Assembly (NCBI GenBank): GCA_030837505.1 | Contig: JAUPKJ010000259.1 | Location: 1 to 50,334 of the forward strand | Length of the DNA: 50,334 nt | Reading direction: 5' to 3' | From: Actinomycetota bacterium | GTDB taxonomy: Bacteria; Actinomycetota; Actinomycetes; Actinomycetales; Kineosporiaceae | Shown here: positions 13,534 through 23,733 of the stretch, piece by piece | Layout: each line of letters starts with the position of its first letter | Position numbering within the stretch: the stretch's first letter is position 1 | Translations under genes and position numbers: made by a program | Notes under the pieces: generated by a model | What the model saw: only the letters and a program-made list of their open reading frames with translations | Database searches by the model: none | Told to the model about the DNA's origin: nothing

Positions 13534-15363
13534 ATGTCAGGCTCCCGCACCGCGAACGAAACGGCCCGCACCCCTTCCGCGGGTCAACCGACAGCGTCCG
13601 GACCGAGGGCCACCGGCGAGACCATGACCGGTGCGCAGAGCCTCGTCCGCTCGCTGGAGACCCTCGGAGTGGACACCGTGTTCGGTATCCCCGGCGGTGC
13701 GGTACTGCCGTTGTACGACCCTTTGATGGATTCACCCTCCGTTCGTCATATTTTGGTTCGTCACGAACAGGGCGCGGGACATGCGGCCGAGGGATATGCC
13801 CAGGCGACAGGTCGCCCGGGCGTCTGTATCGCGACCTCGGGCCCCGGCGCGACCAATCTGGTCACACCGATCGCGGACGCGTACATGGACTCGGTCCCGA
13901 TGGTCGCGATCACCGGGCAGGTCGCCACGCCCCTCATCGGTACGGACGGGTTCCAGGAAGCCGACATCTCAGGGATCACCCTGCCCATCACGAAACACAA
14001 TTACCTCGTCACCGATCCCGCGGACATCCCGAGGGTTCTCGCAGAGGCCTTCCACATCGCCGGCACGGGACGCCCCGGGCCGGTGCTGGTGGACGTGGCC
14101 AAGGACGCCCTGCAGGCGAACACCATTTTCCACTGGCCGGCCAAACTGGACCTGCCCGGTTACCGGCCGGTCTCCAGACCTCACGGCAAGCAGATCAGGG
14201 AGGCGGCCCGTCTGATGGTCACTTCCCGCAGCCCGGTTCTCTACGTGGGGGGCGGAGTCATCCGGGCCCGGGCAGCTCAGGTTCTGCGCAAGCTGGTGGA
14301 CCTCACGGGGATCCCCGTGGTGACGACCCTGACGGCCAGGGGGGCCCTGCCTGATTCTCATCCCGCGCATCTGGGGATGCCGGGGATGCACGGCACGGTC
14401 GCTGCCGTCACGGCTCTGCAGAAGTCCGACCTGATCGTCAGCCTGGGAGCGCGTTTCGACGACAGGGTGACCGGAAAACTGAACACCTTCGCGCCTCACG
14501 CCGTGGTGGTCCACGCGGACATCGATCCCGCCGAGATCTCCAAGAATCGGACGGCGGACGTCCCCATCGTGGGCGACTGCAAAGACGTGATCATAGAGTT
14601 GATCAACGCGGTGGAGTCCGAACACGTCGCCGGTCGGAAAGCGGATCTCGAGCGGTGGTGGACCCAGGTCGGCTCCTGGAGAACCACGTATCCCCTGGGG
14701 TATTCGGAGCCGCCCGCCGGTGAGATCGCCCCTCAGCACGTCATCGAACGGATCGGCGAGATCAGCGGTCCTGAGTCGATCTTCGTGTCGGGGGTCGGCC
14801 AGCACCAGATGTGGTCCTCGCAATTCATCCGGCATGAGAGGCCCAATGCCTGGATCACTTCCGGCGGGCTGGGGACGATGGGCTTCGGGGTTCCGGCCGC
14901 CATGGGGGCGAAAGCCGCTCAACCCGATCGGACTGTTTGGACGATCGACGGCGACGGCTGCTTCCAGATGACCAATCAGGAACTGGCGACCTGCGTGATC
15001 AACAACATTCCCATCAAGGTCGCTGTGATCAACAACTCCAGCCTCGGAATGGTCCGGCAATGGCAGACCCTCTTCTACGAGCAGAGGTACTCCAACACCG
15101 ACCTGCACACCTCGGTCGGAAATCGGATCCCCGACTTCGTCCGGCTCGCAGAGGCTTACGGGTGCGTCGGTCTGCGCTGCGAGAAACCCCAGGACGTGGA
15201 CGCCACGATCGAGAAAGCGATGTCGATCGACGACACACCCGTCGTCGTCGACTTCGTGGTGCACCGCGACGCCATGGTCTGGCCCATGGTGCCCGCCGGG
15301 GTGAGCAACGACAACATCCAGATCGCGCGGGACATGACCCCCGACTGGGACCGCGACCTGTGA
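13534..15363 (+). CDS. ilvB: Acetolactate synthase large subunit
   Basis: First shared step of valine, leucine and isoleucine synthesis: condenses pyruvate with pyruvate or 2-oxobutyrate, using thiamine diphosphate and FAD. The 609-residue protein has the catalytic Glu78 ([13 protein letters not shown]), the FAD-domain segment [12 protein letters not shown] and the ThDP motif GDG at 473-475 continuing to INN. The ATG has a strong GAGGAGAAG site at 13520-13528. The first 30 residues are a variable extension. ilvN follows after 80 bases. Confidence 0.97.
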   Translation: MSGSRTANETARTPSAGQPTASGPRATGETMTGAQSLVRSLETLGVDTVFGIPGGAVLPLYDPLMDSPSVRHILVRHEQGAGHAAEGYAQATGRPGVCIATSGPGATNLVTPIADAYMDSVPMVAITGQVATPLIGTDGFQEADISGITLPITKHNYLVTDPADIPRVLAEAFHIAGTGRPGPVLVDVAKDALQANTIFHWPAKLDLPGYRPVSRPHGKQIREAARLMVTSRSPVLYVGGGVIRARAAQVLRKLVDLTGIPVVTTLTARGALPDSHPAHLGMPGMHGTVAAVTALQKSDLIVSLGARFDDRVTGKLNTFAPHAVVVHADIDPAEISKNRTADVPIVGDCKDVIIELINAVESEHVAGRKADLERWWTQVGSWRTTYPLGYSEPPAGEIAPQHVIERIGEISGPESIFVSGVGQHQMWSSQFIRHERPNAWITSGGLGTMGFGVPAAMGAKAAQPDRTVWTIDGDGCFQMTNQELATCVINNIPIKVAVINNSSLGMVRQWQTLFYEQRYSNTDLHTSVGNRIPDFVRLAEAYGCVGLRCEKPQDVDATIEKAMSIDDTPVVVDFVVHRDAMVWPMVPAGVSNDNIQIARDMTPDWDRDL

Positions 15364-15393
15364 CGAGCCCAGCGGAAGCCGGACCAGATCATC

Positions 15394-15431
15394 CATGCGC
15401 AGCACGAGGCATCATGCGCAGCACGAGGAAT
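15394..15431. repeat. 19-bp tandem duplication before ilvN
   Basis: Two copies of CATGCGCAGCACGAGG plus three bases (15394-15412 and 15413-15431) differ at one position. Each copy contains an ATG followed by a GAGG. The second copy ends just before the true ilvN ribosome-binding site. Confidence 0.85.
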
Positions 15432-15443
15432 GAGGACCACCCG

Positions 15444-15956
15444 ATGAGCAAGCACACTCTGTCGGTTCTCGTGGAGAACCGACCCGGCGTCCTGACCCGC
15501 GTGGCGGGGCTGTTCGCCCGGCGCGGGTTCAATATCCACTCTCTGGCCGTCGGCCCGACCGAGCATCCCGACGTCTCGCGCATGACCGTGGTCGTGGACG
15601 TCGAGGAGCTGCCCCTGGAACAGGTGACCAAGCAGCTCAACAAATTGATCAACGTCATCAAGATCGTGGAGTTGGAGCCCCCGGCCTCCGTGCAGCGCGA
15701 ACTGTTGTTGGTCAAGGTCAAGGCCGATCTGCAGAACCGATCACAGGTCATGGAGGCCGTCGGGCTCTTCCGGGCCAAGGTCGTCGATGTCGCTCCCGAT
15801 GCCCTGACCATCGAGGTCACCGGCAATCCCGAGAAACTCGAGGCGTTCTTGAAGGTGATGGATCCCTTCGGCATCCGGGAACTGGTGCAGTCCGGTCTGG
15901 TCGGGATCGGCCGGGGCAACCGGTCGATGGCCGAGCGGGAGCTGCGCTCGGCCTGA
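15444..15956 (+). CDS. ilvN: Acetolactate synthase small (regulatory) subunit
   Basis: Binds branched-chain amino acids, mainly valine, and feeds inhibition back to IlvB. The 170-residue protein starts MSKHTLSVLVENRPGVLTRVAG, the N-terminal ACT domain (about 1-80), followed by the conserved C-terminal domain. ATG 15444 is chosen over in-frame ATG 15414 because MSKHTLSVLVEN is the usual start and a GAGGA site (15432-15436) is correctly placed. Confidence 0.96.
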   Translation: MSKHTLSVLVENRPGVLTRVAGLFARRGFNIHSLAVGPTEHPDVSRMTVVVDVEELPLEQVTKQLNKLINVIKIVELEPPASVQRELLLVKVKADLQNRSQVMEAVGLFRAKVVDVAPDALTIEVTGNPEKLEAFLKVMDPFGIRELVQSGLVGIGRGNRSMAERELRSA

Positions 15957-16063
15957 GACCCTCGTGGAGGCTCCGCCGGTCCCCGAAGGAAGGGCCGCCG
16001 GTCCCCGAGGGAAGGACCGGGAGCCGGATGCCCCATGATCGGAGAATCCGTTCCGTTCCGTGA

Positions 16064-17149
<1,086 letters not shown>

Positions 17150-17235
17150 GTCCGCCCGCTGAGTCCGATTGCGCTCTCGCACCAGCGCCCCGTCCCGAAT
17201 GGCGGACGTTCGTGAAGCCTTTCACAAGCGTCCGT

Positions 17236-17241
17236 ACACTC
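17236..17241 (+). promoter_or_regulatory. Candidate -10 element of serA
   Basis: TACACT lies 47 bases before the serA GTG. An inverted repeat GTGAA/TTCAC (17212-17226) lies over the expected -35 region and could be a regulator site. The match is weak. Confidence 0.3.
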
Positions 17242-17288
17242 GGGCCGGGGTGCTGGAAAGCCCTGCCGTAGATCATGAAGGGACAGTC

Positions 17289-18878
17289 GTGACCAAGCCC
17301 GTCGTGCTGATCGCCGAGGAGCTCTCGCCCGCAACAGTCGAGGCTCTCGGCCCTGACTTCGAGATCCGCTCCTGCGACGGATCCGACCGGTCCCAGCTGC
17401 TGGCAGCGATCGTCGACGCCGACGCCATCCTGATCCGCTCCGCGACCAAGGTCGATGCCGAGGCCCTCGCCGCGGCCCGTTCGTTGAAGGTCGTCGCCCG
17501 GGCCGGGGTCGGCCTGGACAACGTGGACGTCAAAGCCGCCACCCAGGCCGGCGTGATGGTGGTGAACGCGCCCACCTCCAACATCGTGTCCGCGGCCGAG
17601 CTCGCCATCGCACTGCTCCTGGCCAGCGCGAGGAACGTGCCCCAGGCCGGCAGCGCCCTGCGCGAGGGCCAGTGGAAACGGTCCCAGTACTCCGGGGCGG
17701 AGCTGTACGAGAAGACCGTCGGCGTCGTGGGCCTCGGCCGGATCGGCATGCTCGTCGCCGAGAGGCTGTCGGCCTTCGGCATGAAGGTCATCGCCTTCGA
17801 CCCCTACGTGAGCAGCGTTCGCGCGGGGCAGCTCGGCGTGCGTCTGGTCGCCCTGGACGACCTGCTCGCCGAGAGCGATTTCATCACGGTGCACCTGCCC
17901 AGGACGCCCGAGACCCTCGGCCTCATCGGCGACGCGGAACTGCACAAGGTCAAGCCGACCGTGCAGATCATCAATGCGGCCCGGGGCGGCATCGTCGACG
18001 AGAAGGCCCTGTACGACGCGATCGTGGACGGGCGGGTCGCCGGCGCCGGACTGGACGTCTACTCCAAGGAACCGTGCACCGACTCTCCCCTGTTCGGCCT
18101 GGACTCCGTGGTGGCCACTCCCCACCTGGGGGCGTCGACCGCGGAGGCCCAGGAGAGGGCCGGGGTCTCCGTCGCGAGGTCGGTCCGTCTGGCCCTGGCC
18201 GGTGAACTCGTGCCGGACGCCGTCAACGTCTCCGGCGGGGTGATCGACACTGATGTTCGTCCCGGGATCCCGCTCACGGAGAAACTGGGCCGTGTCTTCA
18301 CCGCGATCGCCGCGGGCGTGCCGGTGCAGCTGGACGTCGAGGTGCGCGGTGAGATCGCTGCTCTGGACGTCTCCGTGCTCCAGCTGGCCGCGCTCAAGGG
18401 ACTGTTCCTCGACGTTGTCGAGGAACAGGTCACGTACGTCAACGCCCCGGCCCTGGCCAAGGACAGAGGTATCGAGGTCCGGCTCGTCAAGGACCCGAAC
18501 TGCCCGGAGTTCCGCAACATGATCACGTTGCGGGGGACACTCGCCGACGGCACCCACCTGTCCGTCTCGGGGACCCTGACCGGGCCCAAACAGATCGCGA
18601 AGCTCGTCGGCATCGACGGTCTGGACCTCGAGGTCCCGATCGCCGATCATCTTCTGGTCCTGCGCTACACGGACCGTCCCGGGGTCATCGGGGTCCTGGG
18701 TCGCCTTCTCGGTGCGGCCGGAGCCAACATCGCGGCCATGCAGGTCGGCCGGGATGTCGAGGGCGGGGAGGCCGTCAGCGTGCTCACCCTGGACACGGCG
18801 GTCGGGGCCGGTGTCATCGAACAGATCGCCGGTGAGATCGGGGCGACGTCGGCTCGGCTCGTGGAGCTCTCCGACTGA
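17289..18878 (+). CDS. serA: D-3-phosphoglycerate dehydrogenase
   Basis: First step of serine synthesis: oxidises 3-phosphoglycerate with NAD+. The 529-residue length matches the long actinobacterial form. It has a substrate/NAD-binding core with GLGRIG at 148-153, NAARGGIVDE and the catalytic ATPHLGAST. Next comes the intervening ASB domain (about 320-450), then a C-terminal ACT domain (about 458-529) expected to sense serine. GTG 17289 is preferred, with AAGGGA at 17279-17284. An earlier in-frame start would add 40 unrelated residues. Confidence 0.96.
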   Translation: MTKPVVLIAEELSPATVEALGPDFEIRSCDGSDRSQLLAAIVDADAILIRSATKVDAEALAAARSLKVVARAGVGLDNVDVKAATQAGVMVVNAPTSNIVSAAELAIALLLASARNVPQAGSALREGQWKRSQYSGAELYEKTVGVVGLGRIGMLVAERLSAFGMKVIAFDPYVSSVRAGQLGVRLVALDDLLAESDFITVHLPRTPETLGLIGDAELHKVKPTVQIINAARGGIVDEKALYDAIVDGRVAGAGLDVYSKEPCTDSPLFGLDSVVATPHLGASTAEAQERAGVSVARSVRLALAGELVPDAVNVSGGVIDTDVRPGIPLTEKLGRVFTAIAAGVPVQLDVEVRGEIAALDVSVLQLAALKGLFLDVVEEQVTYVNAPALAKDRGIEVRLVKDPNCPEFRNMITLRGTLADGTHLSVSGTLTGPKQIAKLVGIDGLDLEVPIADHLLVLRYTDRPGVIGVLGRLLGAAGANIAAMQVGRDVEGGEAVSVLTLDTAVGAGVIEQIAGEIGATSARLVELSD

Positions 18879-18911
18879 CCCGTTCCTGACCCGTTCCCAC
18901 TGATCGTTCCA

Positions 18912-18954
18912 CGCCCGTCGGGAAGAGACCTCCACCGGTCCTTCCCGACGGGCG
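18912..18954 (+). terminator. Terminator after serA
   Basis: A 14-bp perfect stem, CGCCCGTCGGGAAG (18912-18925) with its complement (18941-18954), continues after a bulged A into GACC/GGTC (18927-18930, 18937-18940). It separates serA from leuB. Confidence 0.85.
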
Positions 18955-18985
18955 GTCTTGGGGGACGCAGAAGGGGACGCCGAAT

Positions 18986-19023
18986 CTCGCCATGACCAGC
19001 AAACCTCGCCGTGACCAGCATCT
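18986..19023. repeat. 19-bp tandem duplication upstream of leuB
   Basis: Copies at 18986-19004 and 19005-19023 share CTCGCC, one differing base, then TGACCAGCA. The pair abuts the candidate regulator site at 19023. Confidence 0.75.
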
Positions 19024-19041
19024 GAGATGTGAATACCGGAT
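19023..19041 (+). promoter_or_regulatory. Candidate LtbR/NdgR-type operator at leuB
   Basis: TGAGATGTGAATACCGGAT matches 14 of 19 positions with each of two reverse-strand sites in the iclR-leuC spacer (29618-29636 and 29688-29706). It lies over the expected -35 region of leuB. Confidence 0.6.
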
Positions 19042-19055
19042 TCCGGACCGAGGAG

Positions 19056-19061
19056 TAGGGT
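19056..19061 (+). promoter_or_regulatory. -10 hexamer of a probable leaderless leuB promoter
   Basis: TAGGGT ends seven bases before the leuB ATG at 19069, which would make the transcript leaderless. A GAGGAG further upstream is too distant (13 bases) to be an ideal ribosome-binding site. Confidence 0.45.
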
Positions 19062-19068
19062 TTCGGCC

Positions 19069-20121
19069 ATGCCGCAGTCCATTCGTCTCGCTGTCATTCC
19101 TGGTGACGGGATCGGTCCGGAAGTCGTCACCCAGGCTCTGAAGGTGATGCGAGCCGCCGTGGACGGTCAGGCCGCTGTGGACGTCACCGAGTACGGCCTC
19201 GGTGCTGGCCGCTGGCACGCCACCGGGGAGACCCTGCCCGATTCCGTCCTGGCAGAGCTCCGTGGGCATGACGCCATCCTTCTGGGAGCCGTCGGCGACC
19301 CGGGGGTGCCCAGCGGAGTCCTGGAACGTGGCCTCCTCCTGCGGCTGCGGTTCGAACTGGACCACTATGTGAACCTGCGTCCCTCGCGTCTCTACCCGGG
19401 TGTCCGTTCTCCTCTGAGTGAGCCCGGGGAGATCGATTTCGTGGTCGTGCGCGAGGGGACCGAGGGCCCGTACGTCGGGAACGGCGGTTCTGTGCGCACC
19501 GGGACCCCCCACGAGATCGCGACCGAGGTGAGCATCAACACAGCCTTCGGGGTCGAACGCGTGGTCCGTGACGCCTTCCGGCGGGCGGCGAATCGTCCTC
19601 GTCGGCGGCTGACGTTGGTGCACAAGCACAACGTCCTCGTGCACGCCGGTCACCTGTGGCGGCGGATCGTTGAGCGTGTCGGACAGGAGTTTCCGGAGGT
19701 CACCACCGACTACCTGCACGTGGATGCCGCCACGATCTTCCTGGCGACCGACCCGGAGCGCTTCGACGTCATCGTGACCGACAACCTCTTCGGCGACATC
19801 ATCACGGATCTCGCCGCTGCCATCACGGGCGGGATCGGACTGGCGGCCTCGGGCAACGTGAACCCGGACCGCACGTCGCCCAGCATGTTCGAGCCAGTCC
19901 ACGGTTCGGCTCCCGACATCGCGGGAACCGGCAAGGCCGACCCCACCGCAGCGGTCCTGTCCACGGCCCTGCTTCTCGAACACTTGGGACTGGACAAACC
20001 CGCGCGTCGGATCGAACAGGCCGTTGCCGCGGACCTCGCCTCGCGGGCCTCGTCGGGCGAGCGAGTATCCCGCTCGACGACGGAGGTCGGCGACGCCCTT
20101 GCCACCCGAGTGGCAGGCTGA
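19069..20121 (+). CDS. leuB: 3-isopropylmalate dehydrogenase
   Basis: Third step of leucine synthesis: oxidative decarboxylation of 3-isopropylmalate with NAD+. The 350-residue protein starts with [15 protein letters not shown], the family N-terminus. It has the loop [15 protein letters not shown], the YVGNGG region, the catalytic Lys of LVHKHNVL, and [18 protein letters not shown] near the metal site. It is probably read from its own promoter, since a terminator separates it from serA. Confidence 0.97.
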   Translation: MPQSIRLAVIPGDGIGPEVVTQALKVMRAAVDGQAAVDVTEYGLGAGRWHATGETLPDSVLAELRGHDAILLGAVGDPGVPSGVLERGLLLRLRFELDHYVNLRPSRLYPGVRSPLSEPGEIDFVVVREGTEGPYVGNGGSVRTGTPHEIATEVSINTAFGVERVVRDAFRRAANRPRRRLTLVHKHNVLVHAGHLWRRIVERVGQEFPEVTTDYLHVDAATIFLATDPERFDVIVTDNLFGDIITDLAAAITGGIGLAASGNVNPDRTSPSMFEPVHGSAPDIAGTGKADPTAAVLSTALLLEHLGLDKPARRIEQAVAADLASRASSGERVSRSTTEVGDALATRVAG

Positions 20122-20351
20122 TCCGCAGCCCGGTGCGCCTGCTGTCCGCCTCCTGCCGACGGTGTTCCCGGCGTGCTCTTCCTGCGCCCGAGCAGGTGCA
20201 TGAGGCACCCTGGAACTGTCCCGGCAAGCAGGATCGGACAGGTCGCTCGATTTTCCGTTGATACGGTCCCCACCTGATCCGATGCCGCGATCGCGTGCGG
20301 TGCCCCGGGACCCGTGGTGCGTCGGCGGCGATGAGCATAGGGAGTCAGTTC

Positions 20352-21452
20352 GTGACAGGTTCCACGTTCCGAGAGATCCGCCATGAGGATCCCACCGACC
20401 CAGCCCGTCGGCAGGAGATCCTGGAGTCTCCCGGGTTCGGTCGCCACTTCACCGACCACATGGTCACCATGGTCTGGACCGATCAGGAGGGCTGGCACGA
20501 CGGGCGGATAGAGCCCTACGGGCCGTTCCGTCTCGATCCTGCCGCTGCCGTCCTGCACTACGGCCAGGAGATCTTCGAAGGGCTCAAGGCCTACCGGCAC
20601 CCGGACAGTTCCATCTGGGGCTTCCGACCGGAGGCCAACGCCCACCGTTTCAACCGGTCCGCCCGCAGGATGGCCCTGCCGGAGTTTCCCGCGGAGGACT
20701 TCCTCTCCGCAGTCGAACTACTCGTGGCCAAGGACCGGCAATGGGTTCCGGACGGCGACGAGCAGAGCCTGTATCTCAGGCCGTTCATGTTCGCCGAGGA
20801 GAGTTTCCTCGGGGTGCGCCCCGCCCGAAGGATCCGGTTCTGTGTCATCGCCTCCCCGGTCGGCGCCTACTTCTCCCAGGGAGTCGAACCGGTCTCGATC
20901 TGGTTGTCCACGAACTACACGAGGGCTGCCAGGGGCGGCACCGGTGCGGCCAAGTGCGGCGGCAACTACGCGGCCGGTCTGGCCGCGCAGCAGGAGGCCT
21001 CTGCCCACGGCTGTGACCAGGTCTGTTTCCTGGACGCCGCCGACCAGCGGTGGGTCGAGGAGCTGGGGGGCATGAACCTCTTCTTCGTCCACGACGACGG
21101 CCTCCTGGTGACCCCGGAACTCACCGGGACCATCCTGGAGGGCATCACCCGCTCGTCGATCATCGAACTGGCGAAGGAACAGGGGCTGGAGGTCGTCGAA
21201 CGCAGGGTCGACATCGACGAGTGGCAGCGGGGAATGGCCGATGGTCGGATCCGTGAGGTCTTCGCCTGCGGTACAGCTGCTGTGATCACCCCGGTGGGTC
21301 GGCTGGTGTGGGACGGCGGCGAGGCGACCGCGCCCTCGGGGACCTCGGCCGGCCCGCAGGACTCCGTCTGGGGCCGGCTGCGCTCCGCCCTGATCGACAT
21401 CCAATGGGGGCGCACGGCCGACACGCACGGCTGGATGCGGCGTTTCTGCTGA
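20352..21452 (+). CDS. ilvE: Branched-chain amino acid aminotransferase
   Basis: Last step of Leu/Ile/Val synthesis; a PLP enzyme of fold type IV. The 366 residues include YGPFRLDPAAAVLHYGQEIFEGLKAY in the N-terminal half (residues about 55-80) and the PLP-binding Lys201 in AAKCGGNYAAG. EELGGMNLFFV and the GTAAVITPVG region complete the active site. GTG 20352 is chosen since AGGGAG (20339-20344) is spaced seven bases from it; ATG 20331 is a possible alternative. The 230-base spacer after leuB includes a weak TACGGT (20262-20267). Confidence 0.96.
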   Translation: MTGSTFREIRHEDPTDPARRQEILESPGFGRHFTDHMVTMVWTDQEGWHDGRIEPYGPFRLDPAAAVLHYGQEIFEGLKAYRHPDSSIWGFRPEANAHRFNRSARRMALPEFPAEDFLSAVELLVAKDRQWVPDGDEQSLYLRPFMFAEESFLGVRPARRIRFCVIASPVGAYFSQGVEPVSIWLSTNYTRAARGGTGAAKCGGNYAAGLAAQQEASAHGCDQVCFLDAADQRWVEELGGMNLFFVHDDGLLVTPELTGTILEGITRSSIIELAKEQGLEVVERRVDIDEWQRGMADGRIREVFACGTAAVITPVGRLVWDGGEATAPSGTSAGPQDSVWGRLRSALIDIQWGRTADTHGWMRRFC

Positions 21453-21465
21453 GAGGTCTCGTCGG

Positions 21466-21508
21466 CCCGCTCGTGCGATCCCGCTCCCCGCGGGGTCGCA
21501 CGAGCGGG
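21466..21508 (+). terminator. Terminator after ilvE
   Basis: CCCGCTCGTGCGA (21466-21478) pairs with TCGCACGAGCGGG (21496-21508). The loop holds a CCCCGCGGGG palindrome that could extend the stem. Confidence 0.85.
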
Positions 21509-21594
21509 AACTGCAAGGAATCCTGCGCGAACACCCCACCCGGTGGTCCGGGACCGGGGATCTCGGCGTGTCGTATGGCACACTGTGGGGTGCC

Positions 21595-21681
21595 ATGACT
21601 TCCGGCGCCATCATTATTGACGGGCGCGTCGACACCGTTCGAGGGCAGACCGGCCGGAGAGCACACAGCCTCCCGGCATGA
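21595..21681 (+). CDS. Candidate Ile-rich leader peptide of cimA
   Basis: A 28-codon open frame begins MTSGAIIIDGRVDTV at ATG 21595 and stops at TGA 21681. It lies between a candidate -10 (CACACT, 21579-21584) and a T-tailed hairpin in front of cimA. Codons 6-8 are three consecutive isoleucines, and CimA opens a route to isoleucine, so stalling under isoleucine shortage would make sense. The assignment is inferred from position and codon content; I know of no exact homologue. Confidence 0.5.
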   Translation: MTSGAIIIDGRVDTVRGQTGRRAHSLPA

Positions 21682-21706
21682 CCAGCCCCCACACCGTCGA
21701 CGCGCA

Positions 21707-21735
21707 GGCCCTTCGCATCCGCGAGGGGTCTTTTT
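21707..21735 (+). terminator. Attenuator-like terminator in the cimA leader
   Basis: GGCCCTTCGC (21707-21716), loop ATCC, GCGAGGGGTC (21721-21730), then TTTTT (21731-21735). The 10-bp stem contains two G-U pairs when transcribed. It is 38 bases before the cimA start codon. Confidence 0.7.
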
Positions 21736-21773
21736 CGTGGCGGCGGTTCAGGGCACGGACATCGGAGAACACG

Positions 21774-23354
21774 ATGAGTGAGTTCCACGTCTACGACACC
21801 ACTCTGCGCGACGGGGCGCAGCAGGAGGGGCTGACACTGTCCGTGCAGGACAAGTTGGCCATTGCGCGGCATCTGGACGATCTCGGGGTCGGCTTCATCG
21901 AGGGCGGATGGCCCGGCGCCATCCCCAAGGACACCGAGTTCTTCCGCCGGGCCGCCTCGGAACTGACGCTGCGCCACGGGCTCCTGGCCGCTTTCGGTTC
22001 CACTCGGCGGACCGGGACGCGTGCCTGTGACGATCCCCAGGTGCGGGCCTTGCTGGACTCCCAGGCCCCGGTCATCACCCTGGTGGCCAAGAGCGATGCG
22101 CGTCACGTGCGCAAGGCGCTGCGGACCACGCCGGAGGAGAACCTTGCCATGGTGACCGACACCGTGCAGTTCCTGCGCGCCGAAGGTCGCCGGGTGTTCC
22201 TGGACGCGGAGCACTTCTTCGACGGGTTCCGTTTCGATCGCTCCTGTGCACTCGAAGTGGTGGTGGCGGCCTCGCAGGCGGGGGCAGAGGTCGTGGTGCT
22301 GTGCGACACGAACGGGGGGATGCTGCCCCCTCAGATCAGCGAGATCGTCCGGTCCGTGCGGGAGTCCTCGGGCGCGACGCTGGGGATCCATTGCCACGAC
22401 GACACCGGTTGCGCCGTGGCCAACACCCTCGCGGGCGTGAGCGCCGGGGCCACGCACGTGCAGGGCACGGTGAACGGGTACGGCGAGCGCACGGGGAACG
22501 CGAACCTGGTGACGGTCGTGGCGGACCTCGAGCTCAAGATGGGAAAGACGGTCCTCCCCCCCGGGAAACTCGCGGAGGTCACTCGGATCGCGCACGCCAT
22601 CAGCGAGATCACCAATGTGCCGCCCCATTCCCGCCAGCCGTACGTGGGCGCGAGCGCCTTCGCGCACAAGGCCGGGTTGCATGCGAGTGCCATCAAGGTC
22701 GATCCCGATCTCTATCAGCACGCCGATCCCCAGTCCGTGGGGAACGACATGCGCATGTTGGTCTCCGACATGGCCGGCAAGGCCTCCATCGAGTTGAAGG
22801 GACGCGAACTCGGCTTCGATCTGGCGGGGGACAGGGACCTGCTCACCCGGGTCTGTGACCGGGTGAAGGACCTGGAGGCGCGGGGATTCACCTTCGAGGC
22901 CGCCGACGCGTCCTTCTCGCTCCTGCTGCACGAGGAGGTCAACGGCGCGCGCCCGTCCTTCTTCGAGGTCGAGAGCTGGAGGGTCATCACCGAATCGCGT
23001 CCCGGCTCCGACGCGGTCTCCGAGGCCACGGTCAAATTGCGGGCGGGCAACGAGCGACAGGTTGCGACGGGGGAGGGGAACGGGCCCGTCAACGCCTTGG
23101 ACGCGTCCTTGAGGAAGGCCCTGATGCCGGTGTACCCGGAGCTGGCCAAATTGGAGCTGGTGGACTTCAAGGTCAGGATCCTGGAGTCCTCGCACGGGAC
23201 CGATGCCGTGACGAGAGTTCTGATCGAGACGAGCGACGCTGCAACGACCTGGGAGAGTGTCGGGGTCGGCGCCAACATCGTGGAGGCCTCCTGGCAGGCG
23301 CTCTGCGACGGGTTGACCTTCGGTCTGATCCGTCACGGCGTGCTGCCCCGCTGA
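21774..23354 (+). CDS. cimA: Citramalate synthase
   Basis: Condenses pyruvate and acetyl-CoA to (R)-citramalate, giving 2-oxobutyrate for isoleucine independently of threonine. The 526-residue protein starts MSEFHVYDTTLRDGAQQEG, the DRE-TIM metallolyase signature. It also has LCDTNGGMLPPQ, HCHDDTGCAVAN (metal-binding His residues) and VQGTVNGYGERTGNANL, followed by a C-terminal LeuA-type regulatory domain (about 390-526). It resembles the citramalate/2-isopropylmalate-like group more than true LeuA. ATG 21774 has GGAGA at 21764-21768. GltX-region synteny (leuB-ilvE-cimA-FAH) supports the call. True leuA is not in this window. Confidence 0.9.
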   Translation: MSEFHVYDTTLRDGAQQEGLTLSVQDKLAIARHLDDLGVGFIEGGWPGAIPKDTEFFRRAASELTLRHGLLAAFGSTRRTGTRACDDPQVRALLDSQAPVITLVAKSDARHVRKALRTTPEENLAMVTDTVQFLRAEGRRVFLDAEHFFDGFRFDRSCALEVVVAASQAGAEVVVLCDTNGGMLPPQISEIVRSVRESSGATLGIHCHDDTGCAVANTLAGVSAGATHVQGTVNGYGERTGNANLVTVVADLELKMGKTVLPPGKLAEVTRIAHAISEITNVPPHSRQPYVGASAFAHKAGLHASAIKVDPDLYQHADPQSVGNDMRMLVSDMAGKASIELKGRELGFDLAGDRDLLTRVCDRVKDLEARGFTFEAADASFSLLLHEEVNGARPSFFEVESWRVITESRPGSDAVSEATVKLRAGNERQVATGEGNGPVNALDASLRKALMPVYPELAKLELVDFKVRILESSHGTDAVTRVLIETSDAATTWESVGVGANIVEASWQALCDGLTFGLIRHGVLPR

Positions 23355-23441
23355 TCCCCCTGCCGTGAGCCCTCTGGCGGCGGGCCTTCCTTCTCCGGTG
23401 TCGCCCGGTCTTCGTGGCGTGCCTTCTGTTCGTGGCCGGGA

Positions 23442-23485
23442 AACACTTGTTTCATTGCAGCTAATAGTGCAATGAAACGAGTGTT
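23442..23485. repeat. Inverted repeat carrying the GAAACRAGT motif
   Basis: AACACTTGTTTCATTGCA (23442-23459) pairs with TGCAATGAAACGAGTGTT (23468-23485); 17 of 18 are Watson-Crick and one G-T. The loop is GCTAATAG. Each arm holds GAAAC(A/G)AGTG, the core of the direct repeats 250 bases downstream. Confidence 0.9.
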
Positions 23486-23541
23486 CGACCCTGTGGGCGA
23501 GCATTTTGCATTTCGGGCCGAAAGGTGCATCCTAGGAATGC

Positions 23542-23579
23542 GCAGAGAGTCGCGTGGGCGAGGGATCGCGACTCTCTGC
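23542..23579. terminator. 13-bp hairpin, possible cimA terminator
   Basis: GCAGAGAGTCGCG (23542-23554) pairs perfectly with CGCGACTCTCTGC (23567-23579) across a 12-base loop. It has no T tract. It may end the cimA transcript, though it lies about 190 bases past the stop codon. Confidence 0.55.
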
Positions 23580-23733
23580 CCTCCGGGGGGTCCGGTCCGT
23601 CATGGGCACGGTTCGCTTCCTGGAAGATCGCGTCACTGCGCACGACGTATCGGAACCAGACCATGCGGAGGTTCTATCGCACTGAGAACACGAGGCCTCA
23701 GTCACCAGATCGCCCTGTGACCTGCCACGTTGT

